A stretch of 64,000 nucleotides of DNA, taken from contig NZ_LXYU01000003.1 in NCBI RefSeq assembly GCF_001952075.1, positions 186,001-250,000 on the forward strand. The letters run 5' to 3'. A model generated the notes under the pieces. That model made no database searches and was not told the origin of the DNA. It saw only the letters and a program-made list of their open reading frames with translations. Both the position numbers and the translations under genes were made by a program. Below, piece by piece: positions 47,606-56,009 of the stretch. Position 1 is the stretch's first letter; each line of letters starts with the position of its first letter. Source of the DNA: Ditibartonella apis (lineage in GTDB: Bacteria; Pseudomonadota; Alphaproteobacteria; Rhizobiales; Rhizobiaceae).

Positions 47606-47725
47606 ATGGAAAAGTTTGATTCACAAAAGCTGTTTGATTTTTGCCGCGTCACGGATGCGGGCTTTTGTGCTTTGCCATCAAACTTGCTTCTTCTCGGGCT
47701 TATGAGCGACTGCCGGGGCCGGTGA
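47606..47725 (+). CDS. Candidate leucine leader peptide for leuA
   Basis: A 39-codon frame ending N-L-L-L-L-G-L-M-S-D-C-R-G-R, with four adjacent Leu codons (ttg ctt ctt ctc) and another just after, about 100 bases before leuA. Clustered Leu codons at the 3' end followed by GC-rich competing hairpins are the signs of a leu attenuator leader. The ATG at 47606 has no clear ribosome binding site, so the true start may be further in. The function is inferred by analogy with trpL. Confidence 0.55.
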   Translation: MEKFDSQKLFDFCRVTDAGFCALPSNLLLLGLMSDCRGR

Positions 47726-47753
47726 GGGGCGCCCGGCGGTCGTTTCCCGCCGG
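47708..47753 (+). promoter_or_regulatory. Competing hairpins before leuA
   Basis: GACTGCCGGG (47708-47717) can pair with CCCGGCGGTC (47732-47741). Alternatively CCGGCGG (47733-47739) pairs with CCGCCGG (47747-47753). The two stems exclude each other, as in attenuators, and the first overlaps the leader stop region. Neither is followed by a good T-run, so Rho-dependent or translational control is possible. Confidence 0.5.
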
Positions 47754-47827
47754 CGTAAATGCTCCTCTTCAACAATCATCATTTTAAAATATCAACCGGT
47801 AACCGGTATTTCAGACGAGCATAAACC

Positions 47828-49525
47828 ATGAGTATTTCACCAGAATTTTCACAAAAAGGCATGCCGACAGCATCGCAAAAATATCAACCTTACCCGCAAG
47901 TTTCATTGAAAGACCGCACGTGGCCTGACAAGCGTATTGAAAAGGCACCAATCTGGTGTTCGGTGGATCTGCGCGATGGCAATCAGGCTTTGATTGACCC
48001 GATGGGGCAGGACCGCAAGGAGCGTATGTTCCGCATGCTTCTTGAAATGGGCTTTCCGGAAATCGAGATAGGTTTTCCATCAGCCTCGCAAACCGATTTC
48101 GACTTTGCGCGCTGGTGTATCGAACAAGGCAATGTTCCGGAAAATGTAAGTTTGCAGGTGCTGGTGCAATGTCGTCCGGAATTGATTACCCGTACATTCG
48201 AAGCATTGGAGGGCGCCAATCATCCTATTGTGCATTTTTATAATTCGACAAGCGAATTACAGCGGAGGGTGGTGTTTGGCAAAGATGTTGCCGGTATCAA
48301 GAAAATAGCAACCGATGCGGCAAAAATGGTCATGGATATGGCTTCAAAAGCCGGCAAACATTACCGTTTTGAATATTCGCCGGAAAGTTTCACCGGTACC
48401 GAACTCGAAGTTGCGCTGGAAATTTCGAATGCAGTGATCGAAATTGTCAATCCGACGCCTGACAACAAAATGATTTTGAACCTGCCTTCGACAGTGGAAA
48501 TGTCCACTCCCAATATCTATGCCGACGAGATCGAATGGATGGGGCGCAATATTGATCGCCGTGACAGTGTTCTGATTTCCTTGCACCCGCATAATGACCG
48601 CGGTTGTGGCATTGCGGCCACCGAATTGGGCCTGCTTGCCGGTGCCGACCGCGTGGAAGGCACACTGTTCGGCAATGGTGAACGCACAGGTAATGTTGAT
48701 GTTGTCGCTCTTGCGTTGAATATGTTTACGCAAGGTGTCGACCCTGAACTTGATTGCTCGAATATAGAAAAGATCAAGGAAGTTTACGAATATTGCAACC
48801 AGCTCAAAATTCCGGAACGCCACCCCTATGTCGGTGAATTGGTTTATACCGCTTTTTCGGGTTCGCATCAGGATGCGATCAATAAAGGCATGAAGGCAAT
48901 GAAAAAGTCGAACAAGACTTTGTGGGAAGTGCCTTATCTGCCGATTGATCCGCAAGATGTCGGCAGAAGTTATGAAGCCATTATCCGCATCAATTCGCAG
49001 TCGGGTAAAGGTGGCATCGCCTATATTCTGCAATCCGATTACGGTCTTAATCTGCCACGCGCCTTGCAAATCGAATTTCGTGATGTCATCCAGCACATCA
49101 CCGATAAAGAAGGTAAGGAACTGCCTTCCAAGCGGATTTATGACGAGTTTGTCAAAACTTATGTCAAACAGAATAATGGGCGCTTCGGCTTTGTCGACTA
49201 TAAAACCAAAGCAGATCCGAAGGAAAAAGGACGCATTAATGTGACGGCAACGATTACCGATCATGGAAAAGAACAAACCATTAAAGGAACGGGTACCGGT
49301 CTGGTTGATGGCTTTATCGACGCTTTTTCCAAATATCTGAACGAAAAACTTTCGGTTGTCGATTATTCGGAACATTCATTGCAACGTGGTTCGGATGCCA
49401 AAGCCATTTGCTATATGGAAATAGCCTATCCGGAAGGCAAAATCTTCGGTGTTGCCATTGATGAAAACATCGCAACCGCATCGCTTGATGCCATTGTTTC
49501 GGCAGTAAACCGGTTGGAACGCTGA
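47828..49525 (+). CDS. leuA: 2-isopropylmalate synthase
   Basis: 565 residues, the long type (LeuA type 2) with an N-terminal TIM barrel and C-terminal regulatory domain. The catalytic start of the barrel is C-S-V-D-L-R-D-G-N-Q-A-L, with metal ligands in S-L-H-P-H-N-D-R-G-C-G and a glycine-rich G-N-G-E-R-T-G-N-V-D. It condenses acetyl-CoA with 2-oxoisovalerate, the first step of leucine synthesis, and is feedback-inhibited by leucine through the C-terminal domain. The Leu-rich leader upstream adds transcriptional or translational control. Confidence 0.97.
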   Translation: MSISPEFSQKGMPTASQKYQPYPQVSLKDRTWPDKRIEKAPIWCSVDLRDGNQALIDPMGQDRKERMFRMLLEMGFPEIEIGFPSASQTDFDFARWCIEQGNVPENVSLQVLVQCRPELITRTFEALEGANHPIVHFYNSTSELQRRVVFGKDVAGIKKIATDAAKMVMDMASKAGKHYRFEYSPESFTGTELEVALEISNAVIEIVNPTPDNKMILNLPSTVEMSTPNIYADEIEWMGRNIDRRDSVLISLHPHNDRGCGIAATELGLLAGADRVEGTLFGNGERTGNVDVVALALNMFTQGVDPELDCSNIEKIKEVYEYCNQLKIPERHPYVGELVYTAFSGSHQDAINKGMKAMKKSNKTLWEVPYLPIDPQDVGRSYEAIIRINSQSGKGGIAYILQSDYGLNLPRALQIEFRDVIQHITDKEGKELPSKRIYDEFVKTYVKQNNGRFGFVDYKTKADPKEKGRINVTATITDHGKEQTIKGTGTGLVDGFIDAFSKYLNEKLSVVDYSEHSLQRGSDAKAICYMEIAYPEGKIFGVAIDENIATASLDAIVSAVNRLER

Positions 49526-49583
49526 GCCTTTTAACAAAGTTGAAGATTTTTAAAAAACCTTCAACGCGAATTGTTGAAAATTT

Positions 49584-49624
49584 AAAAATCGGGTGAGGTG
49601 GGAAACACCAAGCCCGATTTTTTA
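49584..49624 (+). terminator. Rho-independent terminator of leuA
   Basis: The stem aaaatcggg / cccgatttt with a 19-base loop (itself able to form ggtg/cacc) is followed by a T-run. Confidence 0.88.
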
Positions 49625-49703
49625 TGTCAACAAACCTTATAATTCATGTCTTTCGGAGAAGCGCTTAGCAGAAAAATGAAACGCTGATATTTTTACCTTC
49701 GCT

Positions 49704-50597
49704 TTAAAAAAGCGGGATATTTTCAGTGCAGTTGATTTCGTTTTCGCTGTTTACCACCGTATAACGCTCAAGCCCGCAATGCCAACTCTCGCAGTCACCG
49801 TCGATCGTAAACCAGTTGTAATTTGCTGGTGGCTTTTTGCCTCCGAAAGCTTGCGAGGCAGAAGCAACGCCAACCACCGGCACATCACGGTCTTTACCAT
49901 CTATATGTTCAAGAGACGGAACATGGGTATGACCGTGAAGAATAAGCTCGGCACCATGTTGCTTGATGACGCGCTGGAAACGTTCAATACCCCATAATTT
50001 TTTATACCAATAGGTTGCATTCTTGTATGGCGGATGATGAATCATCACCAATCTGAAAAGATTGCGTTCCTTGGCTTCGCGTAAAAGGTCGGACAGATGA
50101 TAGGCTTGCGCGCTGTCGAAACGGCCGGTAGCAAAAAAAGGTGGCGTGGCGATTGCCGAAGAAACAGCAATAATGGCAACTTGACCGCGAATGCGCATAT
50201 AGGGAAAAACAGCATTCCAAGCATGCGCTTCTTCGCTCGTAATCCAGGGGCGGAAAGTTTTGCAAGCTTTTTTGAATGCACCCCCGACATAGGCATCGTG
50301 ATTGCCGAATGTAAGCGAGATATCGCTTGCAGGACCTTGCGCTACAAGCCAATCTGTTGCCGCAGCAAATTCCCGTGGCAAAGAAAGATTGACAAGATCA
50401 CCCGAAATAACAAGATGGTCGGCTTGCTTCTGTTTGAGACTTTCCATCAAAGCATCAAGCGTTTGCCTTCCCATTTCACCGGTGCGGTTTTTCTTCCAGT
50501 TTATATAACCGGTTAAACGCTTGCCCATGAGCTCGTAGAGACGAGGGGTAGGTAGCGGCGACAAATGAATGTCGGATATATGAGCCAACTGAAACAT
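49704..50597 (-). CDS. Calcineurin-like metallophosphoesterase
   Basis: 297 residues from M at 50597 (M-F-Q-L-A-H-I-S-D-I-H-L). The longer frame to 50660 would add a hydrophobic leader without a ribosome binding site. All metal-site motifs are present: D-I-H, G-D-L-V-N, G-N-H-D-A, a later H-H-P-P and G-H-T-H-V-P. The sequence resembles cytosolic CpdA/YfcE-like or UDP-diacylglucosamine-type phosphodiesterases. The substrate is not deducible. The start is uncertain and a membrane-anchored form cannot be excluded. Confidence 0.82.
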   Translation of the reverse strand: MFQLAHISDIHLSPLPTPRLYELMGKRLTGYINWKKNRTGEMGRQTLDALMESLKQKQADHLVISGDLVNLSLPREFAAATDWLVAQGPASDISLTFGNHDAYVGGAFKKACKTFRPWITSEEAHAWNAVFPYMRIRGQVAIIAVSSAIATPPFFATGRFDSAQAYHLSDLLREAKERNLFRLVMIHHPPYKNATYWYKKLWGIERFQRVIKQHGAELILHGHTHVPSLEHIDGKDRDVPVVGVASASQAFGGKKPPANYNWFTIDGDCESWHCGLERYTVVNSENEINCTENIPLF

Positions 50598-51612
50598 CCC
50601 ACAGAACATAGCGAGACAATAAAAATAGGCAACAAAAAAACAAAAGAGCTTGAAAAACAAAAGGATAGGAAGGGAAAAATGGCAAATTTATTGTAAAGTT
50701 TTGTAAAAAAACGGGAAAAATACCAAAAAAGAGCCAAGTTTTTCGACTGTCAAGAAATCACGATACCATTCGGATGGATGAAACAATCAAAGGTGAAGGG
50801 TAAACCGGTGAAAGCAATGGGTGGGAAACATATCCTACAAAACAAAACGGGTTGCCAAAACTGGCTCAAGCATTTTCCTGAAAACTTGACCCAAGCGAAG
50901 AGGCACAAGGGGCACGCCCAAGCGAAGGGGGGTGCCCAAGTGTTTTTGCAAGCACCGGATAAAGCGCATTGGAGCACGCTTTTATGCAAATACATGCATT
51001 CGCGACCATAAAGCAAGGTCATCATTCTGTGCCTGACACAAGAAGATAAGTGGTTAAAATCAGCTTTAGTCGGTTGATGAGGTCAATGACCGACTGGACT
51101 TCAGGAAATGAAGCAATCTTCCTATTCAATCTGCGGATCGAGCATCGCGACACAGCCGACCAAACAAAGATAGAGGCGACTTATAACATGAAACGGCAAG
51201 GTTTATCAGGAAGAGGGGAACGTTGGGCAACAACCGACGCCAAGCGGGGTAGCGAAGGAAAATAGGAGCCTAAACGTTGCTTTTACACCAAGTAACGCTT
51301 CGCTTTCCGATTATCAATGCACATGACGGAGCAGATAAAGGGGCAACCTATCGGAGAAGAGTGCGTAAATTTATGCCATATAGTGTCGCCATTCTACACG
51401 GATAAAAGCTGCTTTATCGAGATGGAAAAAGCAATTGGCTAAAACCGGAATGTGATTCACCTCTAATCCCGCTCAAGGCTGATTAGGCATTCAAAAGGTA
51501 ACAAAAAAAGATCAGACAACACTAGAGAACAGACAACGCCAGAACAGGCGAAAATCGAAAGGGCAATAATCGAACAAGCAACAAAAGGCTCGGGCACCAA
51601 AGGTTCAAGTAA
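50598..51612. other. Intergenic, purine-rich, with short repeats
   Basis: About 1 kb without a convincing gene. The + strand is A/G-rich from about 50780 onward. A cccaagcgaag-g-g-g-type unit occurs twice (near 50890 and 50918). The frame at 51050-51265 has no ribosome binding site. Confidence 0.45.
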
Positions 51613-51645
51613 CAAAAAAGGACGCTAAAAAGCGTCCTTTTTTTG
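51613..51645 (-). terminator. Terminator of the OmpW-like gene
   Basis: The stem aaaaaaggacgct / agcgtcctttttt with loop aaaa. A-runs and T-runs on both sides make it bidirectional. It lies 52 bases past the ompW-like stop. Confidence 0.88.
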
Positions 51646-51696
51646 TGAAAAGTAAACCAAGCCCCCTCAATTTACTTTTTCAAGCCCCCGCCTTTA

Positions 51697-52416
51697 TTAG
51701 AAGCGATAGGTTACACCAGCGCCGATCAGCCACGGATCAAGCTTTGCTTTACCGCTGATGTGCTCATCCATACCCAAAGCGGCAGAAGTTGCATTGTTCA
51801 GCTTGGCATCGAAATCCGGACGGAGGTAGAGTTTCTTGACATCAAAGTTGAAGCCCCAGTGTTGGTCGAGCATGTAGTCGAAACCAACTTGAAGAGCGCC
51901 ACCCCATGTATTGTCGATGTCGAGGTCTTTCAAACCAACGCCAGCGGAGTTGTGGTCAGCGTCCTGATTGTAGAAGATTGTGTAGTTAACACCGGCACCA
52001 ACATACGGCTTGAATGCGCCGAAGTTTGTGAAGTGGTATTGAACAGTAAGTGTCGGAGGCAAGAGCCATGTTTTACCAAGCTTGCCGGCACCTGCTGCAT
52101 GCAACGAACCTTTACCATCGATTGACGAATAGGTTGTGCCCAAAATCAATTCGGCAGCGATGTTGTTGGTGAAATAGTAGGTGATGTCGAGTTCAGGAAT
52201 GACAGTGCTCGAGAAATCCATTTCAGAGCCAGGGATCTGGTGAACACGGCCTTTGTCACGCGGAACAACGCCAAGAGCGCGAACGCGGATCTGCCATGGG
52301 CTTTGGGCTTCCTGAACAACAGGCTTGGCACTCTGAACATCGGCAGCCGAAGCTGAACCTGAGAAGCTGAGTGCTGCAGCGATCGCAACGATACTGCTAC
52401 CGATCAATTTCTTCAT
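51697..52416 (-). CDS. ompW: OmpW-family outer membrane protein
   Basis: 239 residues from the ATG at 52416, fixed by a taggag ribosome binding site. A longer in-frame start at 52515 lacks one. Signal peptide M-K-K-L-I-G-S-S with cleavage after A-S-A24. The mature part starts W-Q-I-R-V-R-A-L-G-V-V-P, the OmpW opening, then alternating beta strands (P-E-L-D-I-T-Y-Y-F-T-N-N-I-A-A-E-L, P-Y-V-G-A-G-V-N-Y) and the terminal aromatic G-V-T-Y-R-F needed for barrel insertion. It forms an eight-stranded barrel with a hydrophobic channel for small molecules. The gene has its own terminator and a 550-base upstream region. Confidence 0.92.
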   Translation of the reverse strand: MKKLIGSSIVAIAAALSFSGSASAADVQSAKPVVQEAQSPWQIRVRALGVVPRDKGRVHQIPGSEMDFSSTVIPELDITYYFTNNIAAELILGTTYSSIDGKGSLHAAGAGKLGKTWLLPPTLTVQYHFTNFGAFKPYVGAGVNYTIFYNQDADHNSAGVGLKDLDIDNTWGGALQVGFDYMLDQHWGFNFDVKKLYLRPDFDAKLNNATSAALGMDEHISGKAKLDPWLIGAGVTYRF

Positions 52417-53030
52417 ATTTACGTCTCCTAAATCAATAAGTGGTGCGTTATTCACATCAGTAGTTGGATTACTTTCAAAACCATTTAAGCCGAAATATCC
52501 ATTGATTTGAATCAAACAATCGCCTTTTTGCCGCTTTATCGCCTTGTTTGAAGGCCCACTGTATCATTATTGCAACAAAAACCGCTACCTGTGGAAAAAC
52601 AACGGCGAAAACCGCGGTTCATTTTAAGTCATTATTAACCAAGTCGAATCAACGCCAAGTTATAAAACCGGTTTTTAAAAGAATTTTTCTGTTCCAACTT
52701 TGAACAAATGTGACAGTTTAAAAATATATCATTGTGTTCGAGCGGGGAACCGACACGCAATACCCACAATAAAACGAATTTTTTTACTTTTTCTCCTCTT
52801 TCAATAATTTTATTGTTGCATATTTTGCTTCACTTCTTTCAATTGGATCGGGCTTAAGATGTCAATTTTCAAAAGACGTCAAAGAAGCTGACGATAACAC
52901 AACTGCCCGAACGGGCTTCATAAAAACAGGTTGAAATTTATGTTTTTTCCGGTTCAACGACGATGAACAAGTTTTGATTTCTGCTTCTCGCCCTATTGAT
53001 TTTGTTCGCGTTTTTTTGCCGGTAACAAAA
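52417..53030. other. Divergent upstream region of ompW and the GNAT gene
   Basis: About 610 AT-rich bases. Promoters for both genes must be here, but no specific operator was recognised. Confidence 0.35.
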
Positions 53031-53594
53031 ATGGAAAAACATTCAAACGTTTGCACAGTTTCATCCTCGTCCCCGATGTCTCGAAATGATATTACGATCA
53101 TTTCCGAGACTCCGGATTATCAGGACATTATCGAAACTATGAATAGCGAGGCTTTCGGCCCTGCCCGTTTTACGCGTGCTGCCCATCTTATTCGTGAGGA
53201 AGGGGGGCACGACATGGCTCTTTCGTTCATTGCACTCATAAATAGTAAACTTGTCGGAACAATCCGCATGACGCCGATTGCAGTGGGAGAGATTGATGCC
53301 TATCTTCTGGGGCCAATTGTTGTTTCACCGAAATTCAGAAGTCTCGGGCTCGGAAGCCTGCTCATGAACCACACAATAGAGCAGACTAGAAAAGCGGGTG
53401 TGCCATTTATTCTGCTTGTAGGGGATGAGCCCTATTACCGCCGTTTCGGTTTTTCCAAAGTGTCGGCTGCCGATTTTGTTATGCCTCGTCCGGTCAATCC
53501 TGAACGTTTATTGGCTCTTGAACTCGTTGATGGAACAATTGCCGGTGTAAAAGGTCTTGTATGTCATAAAAGTCAGGCAAAGCGGAAAGGCTGA
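53031..53594 (+). CDS. GNAT-family N-acetyltransferase
   Basis: About 187 residues. The GNAT acetyl-CoA motif A reads L-G-P-I-V-V-S-P-K-F-R-S-L-G-L-G-S-L-L-M (R/Q-x-x-G-x-G/A type), followed by P-Y-Y-R-R-F-G-F as in YhbS-like members. The start is uncertain: ATGs at 53031 and 53076 both lack a good ribosome binding site, and the conserved region begins at about 53080. The substrate is unknown. It stands alone and is divergent from ompW. Confidence 0.8.
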   Translation: MEKHSNVCTVSSSSPMSRNDITIISETPDYQDIIETMNSEAFGPARFTRAAHLIREEGGHDMALSFIALINSKLVGTIRMTPIAVGEIDAYLLGPIVVSPKFRSLGLGSLLMNHTIEQTRKAGVPFILLVGDEPYYRRFGFSKVSAADFVMPRPVNPERLLALELVDGTIAGVKGLVCHKSQAKRKG

Positions 53595-53882
53595 TATTTT
53601 TAAGGCACGAAGAAATCCTAAGTTACGTTTTGTATGACCTTGCAAGAAAAGTTTTCTTGGTGTCGACTATTTTGACCTTGATTAAAAGAGCAAATTTTCG
53701 AGAGATATTGCTTTCATTTGATCGTTAGAAAAAGGCATTATTTGCAACTATAACGCGTGCTTATTCAAAAAGCATAAGAGCAATTTTTAATTGTCTTGGC
53801 CTTCAAGACCATGGGGTGTGTTTTAAAAATCATTGTTTCAAGTTTTATCAGGCTGAGGAGAGAAGGCGGGTGGGATGAGCCC

Positions 53883-56009
53883 CTAGCGGCCTTCTCTATA
53901 CCAGAGACTTGCGAGCAAAAGCAGCGAAGCGACAAGTGCCAGAACACCATTAAAAAGCGGGAAGGCAGATGTGTTGGTAAGCCTCGTTTCCGTCGGCGCA
54001 TTGAGCAAAATGCGGTTTTGCTTATTTGCGGATTCAATGCTTTTACCCTTTATAATGTCGATGGTGGGCAGTTTGATTGTGGCACCCGCTTTCTGGTGGA
54101 GTCGCGTGATTGCGCCACCGGTTGTTTCGGCAAGGGGTGAAAGCTTTTCGCCTGTCGAAATCAATTCGGCATATTCGGGCGAGTTGATCGGGCCAATATG
54201 TGTCAAAGCTTCCTTGTCGCCATTGGTAACCTTGAACAATCCGGTTTCATCCGTGTCGAGGTTTGCTTCAAATACGCCCGGCTCGACTTTATTCAAAGTA
54301 ACGTCGACAGTTTTTCCTGAGGGAAAATAGACTTTTGCAATTTCCGGTTTGTCAGCCATGGTCTGACGGCGAATGGTAAGGCGGTTTTCTTCACCCGATG
54401 CTGTCAGCGCTTCTTCCTCAAGCTCCGGTTCTTTCATCAACCAATGGGCCATGCGTCTATAAAGCGCAGCATAGGGGCCACCACCTTCAAAACCGCGTGC
54501 CCATAGCCACCCTTCATCCGATAGCAACATACCAACGCGTCCCTTTCCCATATGGGAAAGCAACATAAGCGGGCGGTTATCCGCGCCATTCATGACAACA
54601 GTGCTTTTCGAGGTGTCCTGGACAGCAAGCTGGCGTAACCAGCGCCCCCAATTGCCCTTTATGGCATCCTGCGTTTTGGAAGATTCGTCTTTTGCCGTTA
54701 TGCCGGTGAGACCGCGTGTAACAGGGTGGCGCATTCCGGCTTTGGTAACGGCCGGAGTAAACGGTTTTTCTATCACCTCGCCGCTCGGCAATGCCGGTAA
54801 AACGCTCAACAGTGGTGTACGGGCAAGAGAATTTTCGCCGGCAAATTCAGGCCCTGTTGCCATCAGCAGTGCACCGCCATTTTTCACATATTGGGCGACA
54901 TAGTCGTAATAGATCAAAGGCAATACATTATAGTGCTGGTAACGGTCGAAAATTACCAGATCAAAATCGTTGATTTTGTCGACAAAAAGTTCGGTCGTCG
55001 GAAAGACAATCAGGGAAAGTTGGCTTAGCGGCGTGTTGTCGGCTTTTTCCGGCGGGCGCAAAATTGTGAAATGCACAAGGTCGATACTGGGGTCGCTTTT
55101 TAACAGGTCGCGCCATGTGCGTTCGCCATTATGCGGTTCCCCCGAGACAAGGAGGACGCGCAAATTTTCGCGCACGCCGTCAATAATTGTAACTGCCGCA
55201 TTGTTGACATTGGTGAGCTCGCCTTCAAGCGGAGATGTTGAAACTTCGACAATGTTCTTTCCGGCATGGGGGAGCGTAATTTCGGTTTCAATTTCCCTGT
55301 TTGTTTCTTGGGCTTGATGGAGAACAACATTGCCGTTGACTTTAAGTTCCACCATTGCCTTATCGGCGGAAGAGGGGACCTTCCCTTTATCGTCTATTTC
55401 AAACCTGATTTTGAACGGTTTGTTGGTAATTCCGAAACGTGGCGGATCGACAAACCTGATCTGCCGGTCATATTCGTCGGGTTCACCGGTAATAAGGGCG
55501 TTGACAGGTTTTTCACCCGACGTATTGGCATTTGCCGCCTCTATGTCGTGGACTTGTCCGTCAGTAATCAGGATTGTGCCTGCATAACGGGCAGGTGGTA
55601 CATCGGAAATTGCCTCGTTTAACGGTGTGAACAACCTTGTTTCACCACCGTTACTATTGTCGGAAACGGTTTTTGTATCAATGTAACGCGGTTCGAATTC
55701 CGGATGTTTTGAAAATTCTTGTTTTAATGCTTCGAGTGCCTCTTCGCTATCTTTGGTGCGGTTGCCGAAATTCTGGCTCTGGCTCTTGTCCACCACCACG
55801 CCGACAATGCTTGTTAGTGGCTCTCTTTGTTCTTCGACCATGACAGGGTTGAGGAGGGCAAGTGCAAGAACCGCAAGCGCAAGAGTTCGCAAAATTGCAC
55901 CGCGTTTACGCAAAACAAGTGCCACAACGACAAATAAAAATGCCACGCCGATCAGTGCGAGACTTGATGTCCAGGATAAAAACGGTTCAAACGCAAGTGA
56001 CTGGTTCAT
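53883..56009 (-). CDS. Large membrane protein of the MoxR-DUF58 operon (von Willebrand/GATase-like)
   Basis: 708 residues. Two N-terminal helices (about 17-33 and 38-56) and one at the C-terminus (about 683-702) enclose a long extracytoplasmic region. It has a von Willebrand-like strand I-V-G-V-V-V-D-K-S-Q-S near 68, with the S-x-S of a MIDAS motif, and class-I-glutaminase-like folds around G-G-A-L-L-M-A-T-G-P-E without an obvious catalytic triad. It overlaps the DUF4159 gene by four bases (ATGA). It resembles membrane components of Bat-type aerotolerance operons. Function unknown. Confidence 0.75.
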   Translation of the reverse strand: MNQSLAFEPFLSWTSSLALIGVAFLFVVVALVLRKRGAILRTLALAVLALALLNPVMVEEQREPLTSIVGVVVDKSQSQNFGNRTKDSEEALEALKQEFSKHPEFEPRYIDTKTVSDNSNGGETRLFTPLNEAISDVPPARYAGTILITDGQVHDIEAANANTSGEKPVNALITGEPDEYDRQIRFVDPPRFGITNKPFKIRFEIDDKGKVPSSADKAMVELKVNGNVVLHQAQETNREIETEITLPHAGKNIVEVSTSPLEGELTNVNNAAVTIIDGVRENLRVLLVSGEPHNGERTWRDLLKSDPSIDLVHFTILRPPEKADNTPLSQLSLIVFPTTELFVDKINDFDLVIFDRYQHYNVLPLIYYDYVAQYVKNGGALLMATGPEFAGENSLARTPLLSVLPALPSGEVIEKPFTPAVTKAGMRHPVTRGLTGITAKDESSKTQDAIKGNWGRWLRQLAVQDTSKSTVVMNGADNRPLMLLSHMGKGRVGMLLSDEGWLWARGFEGGGPYAALYRRMAHWLMKEPELEEEALTASGEENRLTIRRQTMADKPEIAKVYFPSGKTVDVTLNKVEPGVFEANLDTDETGLFKVTNGDKEALTHIGPINSPEYAELISTGEKLSPLAETTGGAITRLHQKAGATIKLPTIDIIKGKSIESANKQNRILLNAPTETRLTNTSAFPLFNGVLALVASLLLLASLWYREGR

